This document shows positions 53,756 to 63,002 of a stretch of 64,000 nt of DNA, one piece after another. The DNA comes from Tangfeifania diversioriginum. Lineage in GTDB: Bacteria; Bacteroidota; Bacteroidia; Bacteroidales; Prolixibacteraceae. How positions within the stretch are numbered: position 1 is the stretch's first letter; each line of letters starts with the position of its first letter. A model generated the notes under the pieces. It was given only the letters and a program-made list of their open reading frames with translations, was not told the origin of the DNA and made no database searches. The position numbers and the translations under genes are program-made. Where the stretch lies: the NCBI GenBank assembly GCA_945873105.1, contig CAMCBW010000023.1, forward strand, positions 1-64,000. The letters run 5' to 3'.

Positions 53756-56700
53756 ATGCAGAAGCTTTTCTTAGTTTCTTTTCTTAGTTACATCTTTGTC
53801 CAGTCAGGAATCTTTGGACTTTTTGCCCAGAGTTCGATATTTAAATTTGAGCATGTAACTACGGAACAGGGGTTGAGCAGCAACCGGATCAATGCGATGG
53901 TTCAGGATCAAACCGGCTTTTTATGGATTGCTACCAACAACGGATTGAACCGTTTTGACGGACTTGAAAACAAACAATACACCAAGCAGGTTGATGATAC
54001 CTGTGCCCTTTCTACCAACACTATTTTAGCTGAGTATTGTGATTCACACGATCAATTGTGGATACTAACCGTGAATTTTCTGCATAGATACAACAAGAAA
54101 AATGACAATTTTGAAAGGTATTGGCTCTCCGACAAGAAGGAGAGTTCACGCTATGGTAACAAAGGTATCATAACAGAAGATAAGGAGGGTACAATTTGGA
54201 TAGGAACTCCTACCAATGGTCTCTTTGCTTTTTACAGTTCTTCTCAAAAATGTCAGAGTATCCTGCCACAGGTAAAATCTGTTTCCTCCCTGCTTGTGGA
54301 TAATTTAGGGTCAATTTGGATTGGTGGTGAGTTTGGTCAGCTCGCAAACTATGATCCCAAAACAAAAAGATTAAAGCAGTACAAAGTACCCGATCAATTG
54401 CGCCGTAATCTCACAGAAGATTTTATCTGGAATATTTGGCAAGATCATTCTGGCAAAATCAATTTGCTTCTGGCAAGCGGTTTGTTTCAATTTGACCAGC
54501 AGAAAGAGCAATTTTTTGCAATGACAGACTGGAACAAAAAAGTAAACTTCAGCAGCAATGCCTTGCGCTCAGTGCTGGTAGAGCAAAGTGTCCTATGGAT
54601 CGGGACACAGGGGGGGGGATTGTACATCCTGAATTTTGTGACAGGTAAAGTTGCTCAATATCAGTCGATATACAATAATCCGGGGAGTTTGAGCAACAAC
54701 AGTATCACCTCCATTTTAAAGGACCATTGTGGCGTTTACTGGATTGGAACCAATGATGGTATCAACAAATATGACCCTGCCACGCAATTGTTTTCGCATT
54801 ACCAGAAAGATCCGGATAATCCCAACAGCTTGCAGTACAATTTTGTCTCCTCATTCTGCGAGAGTCCGGATGGAAATATCTGGATTGGTACATTTGGGCA
54901 GGGGATATCCGTTTACAACAGGATGAAGGAGAGTTTTCATACGATAACCTCATCGCCGGGAAATATCAACTCATTAATTGACAATACAATCAGAGCACTG
55001 GAGCCCGATAAAAGTGGTCATATTTGGATTGGCACCACCAACGGACTCTCACGCTACAATCTAAAAACCAAGGATTTTGACAATTACAGAAAATCGAATG
55101 AAAAGGGTAGTATCTCTTCGGACAATATTCTGTCCCTATTGGTCACCAAAGACAATCGGTTGTTGATCGGATCCAACGGTGAAGGATTAAGCTTCTGCAG
55201 GATTAATCATATGGCAGAGGAGGGATTTCAGACCTATGATTCCAAATTCGAATTTGTGTCCAAGGCTAAGGTGCGTAAGATGATAGAGTTAAATAGCGGA
55301 GTGATCGTTTGTGGATCGATGGGAAACGGACTCACCTTCCTGGATGGAGGAAAAGCTTTAAATATATTACCTTCTGCATATTCGAAAAGTATAGATTCTG
55401 ACTATGTCAATGCGCTTTGCGAAGACAGTGAACACAATATTTGGATTGGCACCTGGGATGGATTGTTTCTCATGAATTCAGACTGGCAGATTGTCAAACA
55501 GTTCAATCCCAAAAACGGCATACCTTCCAACGAGATTACCGGAATTCTTGCAGATGCCAAGGGGGATATCTGGGCCGTTGGAATGAATGGACTTTCTCAT
55601 TTGTCCAGGATCGCCGGGAGTGACTACAAAATTATCAACTATACTTCCCACGATGGGTTGCAAGGTTCCTATTTTACTACCTATTCAACGCTTAAGACGG
55701 CAGATGGCGAACTGTTTTTTGCCGGCTACAATGGCTTTAACCGTTTTTTTCCGGACAGAATAAAGTCTGATCCGATGATTCCAAAGGTTGTTTTGACTGA
55801 TTTCCTGATTTTTAATCAGCCTGTACCGATTGGAAAGAAGGTGAATGGGCAAATCCTGCTTACCAAGAATATTTCAGACACCAAATCAATTGTTTTAAAT
55901 AATGAACAAAAGGTCATAGGTTTTAGGTTTACCGCACTGAAAACATCACAAATAGAAAAGGTGAAATTTGCCTGCCTGATGAAGGGTATTGATCCGGATT
56001 GGGTCTATTTGGATTACAATCAGCGCTACAAATCCTACAACAACCTTCCTTCCGGAGAATACACCTTTACCGTCAGGGCCTGTAATGCTGCCGGGGTTTG
56101 GGACCCTGAAGGGACCTCCATCTCCATCAAAGTATTGCCACCGCCCTGGAAGACCTGGTGGGCCTACCTCTTGTATGCACTCATCATTACAGGGTTTCTG
56201 TATCTGGCCAGGGAATACAGCTTGTCAAAGGCCAGGCTCCAGAACAATGCATTGCTGGAGCGGGTTCACCGTGAGAAAGATGCAGAGATCAATAACCTGA
56301 AAATCAAATTTTTCATCAATATCTCACATGAAATCCGTACACCCTTGTCCTTGATTCTGGCACCTCTGGAGAAATTGGTCAGATCGGCAGAACCATCGCC
56401 CGAAATGAAACGAAACCTGGAAATCATGCATGGCAACGCACTACGCCTGTTTAATTTGATCAACCAGCTGCTCGATTTCAGAAAAATTGAAACAGGAAAC
56501 GTGCATTTAAACTTGGCAAGTTATGATGTTGTAGCCTTCATTCAGGAGATCCGAAAGGCATTTGCTGAAAATGCCCATTTGAAGAATATTGAATTGACGG
56601 TGGATTCAAATGTGAAAATGCTCCTTTTGTGGATTGATCCCAACAGCTTCGAAAAGATCATGTTCAACCTCCTCAGCAATGCCTTGAAGTTTACGCCGGC

Positions 56701-57874
56701 CGGCGGAAGGGTCCAGGTCATTGTCAATCAATTGCAGAATGAAAAATGTGAAATTATTGTGCGAGACAATGGAATCGGAGTGGCTTCAGACAAATTGGAA
56801 AAATTGTTCGACAGATTCTACCAGGTTGATTCAAAAAGCTTCTTAAAGCATGACAGTATCGGTTCAGGCATTGGCTTGTCTATTGTGAAGAATCTGGTTG
56901 AATTGCACAAGGGTGAGATCACGGTTGAAAGCGTTTATGGGGAATTTACGATGTTCAGATTGTTGTTTCTGACCGGGAAATCACATCTTGAAAATGTCGA
57001 TAATATCACCTTGTCTGAAGATCCTGTTCCCTTTGCCTTGAATCTGCGTAATTCCATTCCAATCATTGAGGGTATGGAATCTGCAGACTTACTGGCAGTA
57101 CAAGAGTCAAAAAGCAAAATCAAGATACTCATTGTTGAGGACAATCCTGAGATCAGGTATTACCTGAAGCAGTCGTTGCATATAAATTATGAGGTCATCG
57201 AGGCACCCAACGGACAGTCGGGATACAAACAGGCACTGCAACAGATACCGGACCTTGTCATTACGGATGTGATGATGCCTGAAATGGATGGTATTGAACT
57301 TTGCAGGGTGCTGAAGAACGAACTGCTAACGCAGCATATTCCGATTATTATCCTCAGTGCCAAAAGCACCATCGAGGACACCCTCGAAGGGTTGGAAACG
57401 GGTGCCGATGACTATGTTCCCAAGCCATTCAACGAGCAGATATTGCTCGCAAAGATCAAAACATTGCTGGCCAACCGTCAGAAAATCATTGAAAAGTACC
57501 AGCATCAGCAATACAAGGAATCAAAAAATGAAGCAATTGAATCCCTTCATTTTGACGATCCATTTGTCGAAAGAGTGGTGGATTATATCCAGGCAAGTCT
57601 TTCGGACGAAGCATTGTCCAATGAAAAAATAGAGCTGCATTTTAAGACCAACAAAATGCAATTGTACAGAAAGTTAAAGGCGGTAACCGGCTGGTCTGTC
57701 AATACCCTGATTCGGGAGATAAAAATAAGGGAAGCAACCCGGTTGCTGAAAGAGTCAGAGATGAATATCTCTGAAATAGCCTACAAGCTTGGCTTTTCGG
57801 ATCCACTCTATTTCAGCAAATACTTTAAAAAAGAGGTTGGAGTTGCCCCACAGCAATACAGGAAGGACCACTAA
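53756..57874 (+). CDS. Hybrid two-component system sensor/regulator (HTCS)
   Basis: A 1372-residue protein counted from ATG 53756 (the frame opens at TTG 53723). In order: signal peptide (1-25); two seven-bladed sensor propellers built of WIGT..GL repeats (about 30-670); a Y_Y_Y domain (about 725-795); one membrane helix (about 801-818); histidine kinase with ISHEIRTP (phosphorylated His about 858) and ATPase motifs NLLSNALKF, DNGIG and GSGIGLSI; receiver domain with VEDN and TDVMMPEMDG (phosphorylated Asp about 1171); and a C-terminal AraC-type double helix-turn-helix. It senses oligosaccharide in the periplasm and activates susCD transcription. It diverges from the block 5 susC gene. Confidence 0.97.
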   Translation: MQKLFLVSFLSYIFVQSGIFGLFAQSSIFKFEHVTTEQGLSSNRINAMVQDQTGFLWIATNNGLNRFDGLENKQYTKQVDDTCALSTNTILAEYCDSHDQLWILTVNFLHRYNKKNDNFERYWLSDKKESSRYGNKGIITEDKEGTIWIGTPTNGLFAFYSSSQKCQSILPQVKSVSSLLVDNLGSIWIGGEFGQLANYDPKTKRLKQYKVPDQLRRNLTEDFIWNIWQDHSGKINLLLASGLFQFDQQKEQFFAMTDWNKKVNFSSNALRSVLVEQSVLWIGTQGGGLYILNFVTGKVAQYQSIYNNPGSLSNNSITSILKDHCGVYWIGTNDGINKYDPATQLFSHYQKDPDNPNSLQYNFVSSFCESPDGNIWIGTFGQGISVYNRMKESFHTITSSPGNINSLIDNTIRALEPDKSGHIWIGTTNGLSRYNLKTKDFDNYRKSNEKGSISSDNILSLLVTKDNRLLIGSNGEGLSFCRINHMAEEGFQTYDSKFEFVSKAKVRKMIELNSGVIVCGSMGNGLTFLDGGKALNILPSAYSKSIDSDYVNALCEDSEHNIWIGTWDGLFLMNSDWQIVKQFNPKNGIPSNEITGILADAKGDIWAVGMNGLSHLSRIAGSDYKIINYTSHDGLQGSYFTTYSTLKTADGELFFAGYNGFNRFFPDRIKSDPMIPKVVLTDFLIFNQPVPIGKKVNGQILLTKNISDTKSIVLNNEQKVIGFRFTALKTSQIEKVKFACLMKGIDPDWVYLDYNQRYKSYNNLPSGEYTFTVRACNAAGVWDPEGTSISIKVLPPPWKTWWAYLLYALIITGFLYLAREYSLSKARLQNNALLERVHREKDAEINNLKIKFFINISHEIRTPLSLILAPLEKLVRSAEPSPEMKRNLEIMHGNALRLFNLINQLLDFRKIETGNVHLNLASYDVVAFIQEIRKAFAENAHLKNIELTVDSNVKMLLLWIDPNSFEKIMFNLLSNALKFTPAGGRVQVIVNQLQNEKCEIIVRDNGIGVASDKLEKLFDRFYQVDSKSFLKHDSIGSGIGLSIVKNLVELHKGEITVESVYGEFTMFRLLFLTGKSHLENVDNITLSEDPVPFALNLRNSIPIIEGMESADLLAVQESKSKIKILIVEDNPEIRYYLKQSLHINYEVIEAPNGQSGYKQALQQIPDLVITDVMMPEMDGIELCRVLKNELLTQHIPIIILSAKSTIEDTLEGLETGADDYVPKPFNEQILLAKIKTLLANRQKIIEKYQHQQYKESKNEAIESLHFDDPFVERVVDYIQASLSDEALSNEKIELHFKTNKMQLYRKLKAVTGWSVNTLIREIKIREATRLLKESEMNISEIAYKLGFSDPLYFSKYFKKEVGVAPQQYRKDH

Positions 57875-57906
57875 GCAATATTGTGGCATTTGATGCAATG
57901 ATGGTT

Positions 57907-58095
57907 TCAAAAACCAGGTTGCACGCTTTTTTGCCTCCCTGTCATCTTCCAGTACACAACATAACGCTCATCGTGTATTTGGTAGTAGGGGACCAACACT
58001 GCTTTTTCCTGGTGGGCATCCCTGATTTCAAAGGTGAGCGGGGATTTTCCATTCCCGATTTCCAATGGCGGCAGCATATTTATTGGGATTGTCAT
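57907..58095 (-). pseudogene. C-terminal remnant of a GH127/GH146 (DUF1680) arabinofuranosidase gene
   Basis: A 62-codon frame ends with VLVPYYQIHDERYVVYWKM before a short tail. That segment is the hallmark C-terminus of the DUF1680/GH127/GH146 family, whose members are normally 600-800 residues. Nothing of the catalytic barrel is present; the next gene (TPR protein) ends 11 bases upstream. The small ATG frame is probably not translated as a useful product. It indicates that a beta-L-arabinofuranosidase-type gene once stood here and was deleted. Confidence 0.7.
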
Positions 58096-58105
58096 TCCAT
58101 TTTTG

Positions 58106-59860
58106 CTATTTGATTGCCTTCATTTTCGAAAGAACATCTTTTGCTTGCGGATCAGATGGGTCCAGGCTTAGAATCTTTGTAAAACATTCAATACATTTGC
58201 TCCTCATTTCGGCGGATAATACTTTGTCTGACAGGTAATATCTTTCATATCCAAGGTAGTAGTAGGAACCCAAATACTTGTAACACTCAATGATAGATTT
58301 CTGGTTCCTGGACAAGTCCCCCTTTTCAAGTATTGCAAGGGCTTTTTGATAGTTTTCTTTGGCAGTGAATGTAGTAGCTTCAGGATCAAGTATGGATTGA
58401 ATCCTTCCTTTCCAGATGTACCCTCCCGCATAGGTTGTATTCAGCCTGCTGACTACCGTGAAAGCAGTGTCGGCTTTCAGGTAGTTAACACGCATTTCGT
58501 TTTTCACGGCAATGCTGTCTGCGAAAGCGATCTTGGAAGTCTTGTTCAATCTCATCAGTGAATCATATTTTACGCGCAAAAGCTCACCTTCGAAATAGAA
58601 TTCCTTTCCCAGCAGAAAGTTGTAAATGGATCTATCCGCACCGAGCCCCATCAATTTGGTATAACAGGTAGCAGCTTCCGGATGGAGTCTGTTTTTGGAG
58701 GCAAGCTTTGCCAGCTCTTCAAGAAAATCCTTGTTGTTCGGATCCAGCGCAATGGCTTTCCTTAAATTGTCGATGGCCAGTGATTCTTTGCCTGACATTT
58801 GAAGGAGTCTGGCATAATATCCAAAATCAGAGGCTATGACTCTTTGGGGATCATGAAGCTGGAAGAAACGATTCAGGAGAGTGAGTCCATTTTGTACATC
58901 GCCAGTTTCGCAGGCAATGTATCCCCTGATTCTCAGAAGAACTGATTCTCTCCCGCTTTCTGTCATCACCCGCTCCAGCAAGGTTTCGGCCTCCTTGTAT
59001 TTCTTGTTGAAAAAGAGGGTAATGGCAAATCTCTCCTCATCATCAATGGTAACATCCGCCCGTTCCAGATAGGTTTGGTAAGCATTTTCAGCTTCAGCAA
59101 ACTTGCCTGTTGAATAGTACAAATCGCCAAGGTATTTGTATCCAAGAATTTGGTCTGGCTGGAGTGCAATTGATTTGTTCAGGGAATGCAGTGCATCCTG
59201 GAAAGCATTGGAACGCAACTCTAGTTTACCGGATTCCCGGTAGGCGATGGCGGAAAGCGGATCAAAGAAATTGGCCCGGTTAAATGCATTGAGGGCAGCA
59301 CCATAACTCCTTTTCAAAGCTTCCAATCGTCCCATTGCCAGGTGAAGTTTCGCAAATTTTGGAAACAGATCGAGCCCCTGACGGAGATAAACCAACGCAC
59401 TAACCGTATCCTGACGGCTGAACCGGATACACCCTTCGGCGATGGAACAGTAGATGTCCGGATTGGTTTTATCTGCTCGTCTGGCGCGTTCAAAAAAGGC
59501 TGCTTCATTCTCCCGATCTTTGTTAAGCAGGGATACAATTCCCATTCCGGCAAGAGCAAATGGATTTTGGGCATTTACAGCCAGAATTTTTTGAAATACC
59601 CATTTGGCACTATCTACTGCATTGAGTGCCAGTAAGCTGTTACCAAGTCCCAGCTGCGCTTCCACATCACCGGGTTGGCTTTTCAAATGCTGCTGGAAGC
59701 AGTTTCTGGCAGATTTGTACTGATGCTCAGCGAGGTAATTAAAACCATGTTCTGCAGTTCCCTGAGCCATACTGCTAAAATTGGCGACAAACAAAATCAA
59801 CCATACCACCAGGTTGCGGTTTGGATGGAAAATTGGCCATTTGGTAGTTTGATAATTCAT
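58106..59860 (-). CDS. Tetratricopeptide repeat protein of the ExbBD-TonB operon
   Basis: A 584-residue protein with an N-terminal hydrophobic segment (about 18-32, signal or anchor) followed by about a dozen TPR units, for example DVEAQLGLGNSLLALNAVD, LGYKYLGDLYYSTGKFAEAE and ECYKYLGSYYYLGYERY. It is a protein-interaction scaffold in the periplasm. Its start overlaps the stop of the phosphate-binding-like gene by 4 bases, so the two are translated together. In Bacteroidota a TPR gene at the end of an ExbB-ExbD-ExbD-TonB operon is a recurrent arrangement; its role there is not settled. Confidence 0.85.
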   Translation of the reverse strand: MNYQTTKWPIFHPNRNLVVWLILFVANFSSMAQGTAEHGFNYLAEHQYKSARNCFQQHLKSQPGDVEAQLGLGNSLLALNAVDSAKWVFQKILAVNAQNPFALAGMGIVSLLNKDRENEAAFFERARRADKTNPDIYCSIAEGCIRFSRQDTVSALVYLRQGLDLFPKFAKLHLAMGRLEALKRSYGAALNAFNRANFFDPLSAIAYRESGKLELRSNAFQDALHSLNKSIALQPDQILGYKYLGDLYYSTGKFAEAENAYQTYLERADVTIDDEERFAITLFFNKKYKEAETLLERVMTESGRESVLLRIRGYIACETGDVQNGLTLLNRFFQLHDPQRVIASDFGYYARLLQMSGKESLAIDNLRKAIALDPNNKDFLEELAKLASKNRLHPEAATCYTKLMGLGADRSIYNFLLGKEFYFEGELLRVKYDSLMRLNKTSKIAFADSIAVKNEMRVNYLKADTAFTVVSRLNTTYAGGYIWKGRIQSILDPEATTFTAKENYQKALAILEKGDLSRNQKSIIECYKYLGSYYYLGYERYYLSDKVLSAEMRSKCIECFTKILSLDPSDPQAKDVLSKMKAIK

Positions 59861-60795
59861 AGTTTCGTCCGGATGTTAACGACTCTTGATGGGGCCACTG
59901 CAGGCACCAGTCCGGATTTCAGGATGATCCGCTGTCCTTTGTCACCTGCCACGAAGGAGACCAGCCCGGTGGCTAAACCGCTGCGGGGTTCTGCATTGAT
60001 CATATAGATAGACCGGGTAAGGGGATACATCTTGTCCAGCAGGTAAGCCTGGTAGGGTTTGTAACTGTTGCCGGAAGTTGGGTCGTCTGATTCACTGATC
60101 GCCAATACCTTGATTTTCTGGTGGAAAGAGAGATGCAGTGAGTCGTTTCTGTTGCTGATCCAACTGGTTCCAACAAAGCCAATTACTTCCGGGTGAGTAG
60201 CAGTATAGTCGATAACCTCGCGGTTGAATTCCATGGCCGATGCCTGGGAGGCAGAGAAGTTCCCTTGACAGATTGAATCCGATAGAAATCTTACAATACC
60301 GGATCTTTCATGATCAAACAGAAGCTTGATGGGCAGGGCAGGAGCAGCCGGATCCAGCTGATGCCAGGAAACGATTTGACCAGTTAGTACTTGCCTGAGC
60401 TGTTTCATGGAAAGCCGGGAAAGCTTGCAGGAGGGATGGACTACCAGGGCGATGGCGTCTGTAGCCACTTTCAACTGTTTGGGAAAAAGCTTTCGTTCGT
60501 TGAGCAGCGAAATTTCATCTTCTCTTAGCATTCGGGCAGCCACAATCATTTGTACACTGTCGTTTAGCAGCATCGTTATTGCACTGTTTTCTGGCTGGTA
60601 TTCTGCCTTGATCTCCGCGTAACCATAAATTGCCTTAAAAAGCTCAATCTCAGCTTCCATGACCGGCTTAAAGGTTTCGTCCACGGCAATGGTGGTAGTC
60701 CCGGAGATGGTGGTGTTCTTGGTCGGATCCCCTTTGAAGAAACGGCAGCCGGATGCTAAAAATAGTAATATCAGTATATAAAGTGGGAACCTCAT
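59857..60795 (-). CDS. PstS-like periplasmic binding lipoprotein
   Basis: A 312-residue lipoprotein (lipobox LASGC, Cys17). The fold is that of phosphate-type binding proteins: GTTTIAVDETF near the N-terminus where PstS has its first anion loop, VHPSCKLSRLSMKQLRQVLTG, then DHERSGIVRFL and GFVGTSWI. No Pst transporter genes are nearby; it sits between tonB and the TPR gene instead. This suggests a role in the TonB machinery or in sensing rather than ordinary phosphate import, but that is inference. Confidence 0.85.
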   Translation of the reverse strand: MRFPLYILILLFLASGCRFFKGDPTKNTTISGTTTIAVDETFKPVMEAEIELFKAIYGYAEIKAEYQPENSAITMLLNDSVQMIVAARMLREDEISLLNERKLFPKQLKVATDAIALVVHPSCKLSRLSMKQLRQVLTGQIVSWHQLDPAAPALPIKLLFDHERSGIVRFLSDSICQGNFSASQASAMEFNREVIDYTATHPEVIGFVGTSWISNRNDSLHLSFHQKIKVLAISESDDPTSGNSYKPYQAYLLDKMYPLTRSIYMINAEPRSGLATGLVSFVAGDKGQRIILKSGLVPAVAPSRVVNIRTKL

Positions 60796-60895
60796 GAAAT
60801 TTTATAAACTTTTTGGTCGTGCAAGTAACGCAAGGTAACGCAAAGTTTCAATATCTGAAACATTACGTTATCCTTCGTTTTAGGTGCCTCCCTTT
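60796..60895 (-). other. Spacer with hairpin between tonB and the PstS-like gene
   Basis: The 100-base spacer holds GCAAGGTAACGCAAAG, a relative of the GCAAAG repeat. A hairpin with the inner stem GTTTCA/TGAAAC and outer AACG/CGTT pairs lies at about 60838-60870. It may be an RNA-stability element within the operon. Confidence 0.4.
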
Positions 60896-61699
60896 TTATT
60901 TCAGCACAAATCTGATTGGCATCGTAAAACTTACCAGGACTGCTTGTCCCTTTTGTTTTCCTGGACTCCAGAGCGGCATCTTTTGAAGCACTCTGATCGA
61001 TTCTTCATCACATCCAAAACCTATGCCCTTGATTACCTTTAAGTTTGTGATCTTTCCATCCCTATCTACCACAAAATTAAGCAGAACTGTTCCCTGGATG
61101 CCATTCTCCTGGGCAGCGGCCGGGTAATGCAGGTTATTTTTAATGAAACGCAGCATCTCTCGTTCTCCTCCAGGGAATTGAGGCATCTGATCGGCAACGG
61201 TGAGTGGAACATCCGACTCCTCCGTTATTTTGGCATTTTCTGTAGCAGCTGCCGGCGCAGCCATATCGTCACTTCCCTGGTCAAAATTCAGCGCGCCGAT
61301 GGCTCTCTTCTCTGTAACCAACTCCTTTTGGGAGGGTGGAACCTCTTCCACTACCTGTTCATCTGGTTTGACCACCGGAGTAACAAACTTTATGCTGTTT
61401 TTTAATGGTGCAGGTGGAGGAGGTATGACTTTTAATACATTTTCAACCTCGGGCTTTTCTAGTCTGATATCTGTCAATATTCTGACTGTCAATTCTTTTT
61501 CTTTCTTTTTTGGAAATATCTGCTTGATCAGGAGCGGTGCAGAGACAATTAGAATGAACAACAATCCTGCTATCAGTAGAGATCTTACTAATCTACCGGA
61601 TGACTTGGTCCTTAATTCGTAACCTCCATATTCACGATACCTTGGATCAAAGACAAGGTCACACCATTCGCGCGAAAAAAGATCTTTGTCAGCGGCCAT
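60896..61699 (-). CDS. tonB: TonB energy-transducing protein
   Basis: A 267-residue inner-membrane protein from ATG 61699 (the frame continues to TTG 61732). A cytoplasmic segment of about 38 residues precedes one membrane helix (about 40-60), a Pro-rich linker (VIPPPPAP, VVKPDEQ, EEVPPS) and a C-terminal TonB domain with FPGGEREMLRFIKNNLHYP, GTVLLNFVVDRDG and LWSPGKQKGQ. It transmits proton-motive force from ExbB/ExbD to outer-membrane receptors such as the SusC proteins here. It overlaps the upstream exbD gene by 11 bases. Confidence 0.93.
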   Translation of the reverse strand: MAADKDLFSREWCDLVFDPRYREYGGYELRTKSSGRLVRSLLIAGLLFILIVSAPLLIKQIFPKKKEKELTVRILTDIRLEKPEVENVLKVIPPPPAPLKNSIKFVTPVVKPDEQVVEEVPPSQKELVTEKRAIGALNFDQGSDDMAAPAAATENAKITEESDVPLTVADQMPQFPGGEREMLRFIKNNLHYPAAAQENGIQGTVLLNFVVDRDGKITNLKVIKGIGFGCDEESIRVLQKMPLWSPGKQKGQAVLVSFTMPIRFVLK

Positions 61700-62330
61700 T
61701 GGAATGCTTGTTTTGAGCGTTAAAGGTTTCAATCAGACTCAGGTCGAAGGGAGAGATGTCATCGATGGCATATCTTTCAATGTTGCAGATGGCCATTTCA
61801 TCGAGTGCATCTATCAGGTTTCGGTATACTGATTCGTTGGTGGCCTTGATCAGAACGATGGGAGCACTTTTGTCTGATTTGATGGCAGTCAGTCGTTGGT
61901 CAAACTCCTTATCTGATAGTTTTAGCCGCTCCCTGTCCGCTTTGAGTTCCCTTATTTTTGACATTACTTCGTAATTCCTCTTCAAGAGAAACTGTCGCAA
62001 ACCGGTGGGGGAGAAATTTGTCTTGTAAAGTACAGGATCTATCTCGTTTTCGCGGGTTCCTTCATAATAGTAGACCGCATTATTCTTGTCCAGAAGGAGG
62101 GTAATGGCTCTTGATGCCTTCACCACTGACTGCTCATCCTCGGCTGATTTATCCTTTGAAGGCAGGGCAATCTCCATGGTTTGAGGCTTATTCAGCGTAG
62201 TAGCCAACATAAAGAAGGTGATCAGTAAAAAACCCAGATCCACCATTGGAGTAAAGTCAACCCTGGTGGATAGTTTTTTACTCCGCCGCTTCTTTCTGCC
62301 TTTCCTGTGGTTTTGAGCGATTTCAGCCAT
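61689..62330 (-). CDS. exbD: ExbD/TolR-family protein (second copy)
   Basis: A 213-residue protein with a basic N-terminus (HRKGRKKRRSKK), one membrane helix containing the conserved Asp (TPMVDLGFLLITFFMLATT, Asp31) and a periplasmic domain ending in KATNESVYRNLIDALDEMAI. The Asp carries protons in ExbB-ExbD motors. Longer than enteric ExbD (about 140), with an inserted helical region at 100-160. It lies between tonB and the other exbD gene. Confidence 0.92.
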   Translation of the reverse strand: MAEIAQNHRKGRKKRRSKKLSTRVDFTPMVDLGFLLITFFMLATTLNKPQTMEIALPSKDKSAEDEQSVVKASRAITLLLDKNNAVYYYEGTRENEIDPVLYKTNFSPTGLRQFLLKRNYEVMSKIRELKADRERLKLSDKEFDQRLTAIKSDKSAPIVLIKATNESVYRNLIDALDEMAICNIERYAIDDISPFDLSLIETFNAQNKHSNGR

Positions 62331-62338
62331 TCAATTGT

Positions 62339-62956
62339 CTATAAATTGGGTTCAAGGTCAGCTGCTGTTTCCAGGGTTGTGATCAGATTGTACCTGTTCT
62401 CATTCAGATCTTGAAGGGTCTCCATTAATTTTTTGATCTTTGGATAGGCAGTTGCCTGGTCTGCTTTGATGGCAATCCGATAATCCTTGCTGATACTTCT
62501 GGAAACAGTTACCCAGTTTTTCAACTGGTTGTTCAGCGAGTCGCTAGGTATTCCCAACGCATAGGAAGTAGATTCGCGCTCTTCCGGATTTAGTGATAAA
62601 AAGCCTTTCATCTGTTCGATCGGTAACCCGAAACTGTTGATCAGACTGAACTCTTTCAATTCAGCTGGGCTAAATTGAAGATTGTAAAGTGCCCCCATCC
62701 TTTCCAGAAGGGATATCCTGTTTTCCTGTCCATCGATGCCAAAGAAGATTTTTCCTTTCTCGTCCACCAGTATCAATAGGATGTTACGTTCAGGTATTTT
62801 AATTTCCGATATAGAGGAGGGTGCATTGATGGCAGCCGCCTCTTTTCTGGTGAAATTGGAGGTCAGCATAAAAAAGGTTAGCAACAGAAAAGCCACATCG
62901 CACATGGCGGTCATGTCCACTGCCGAACTTTTTCGTGCTATTTTTACCTTAGGCAT
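62339..62956 (-). CDS. exbD: ExbD/TolR-family protein (first copy)
   Basis: A 205-residue ExbD with the membrane helix VDMTAMCDVAFLLLTFFMLT (Asp19 is the likely proton carrier) and a periplasmic domain with KADQATAYPKIKKLMETLQD. It is only distantly similar to the second copy, so the pair may form a hetero-dimer in the motor. Gap to the next gene is 8 bases. Confidence 0.92.
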   Translation of the reverse strand: MPKVKIARKSSAVDMTAMCDVAFLLLTFFMLTSNFTRKEAAAINAPSSISEIKIPERNILLILVDEKGKIFFGIDGQENRISLLERMGALYNLQFSPAELKEFSLINSFGLPIEQMKGFLSLNPEERESTSYALGIPSDSLNNQLKNWVTVSRSISKDYRIAIKADQATAYPKIKKLMETLQDLNENRYNLITTLETAADLEPNL

Positions 62957-63002
62957 AATGGTATAATATTTCGACTCTCAGAAAGCAGTCATTGACAATT
63001 CA

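Noticed and set aside
57883-58113. Plus-strand open frame of 76 codons after the HTCS gene
   Set aside because: It is antisense to the GH127/146 remnant, which carries the recognisable family signature on the other strand.
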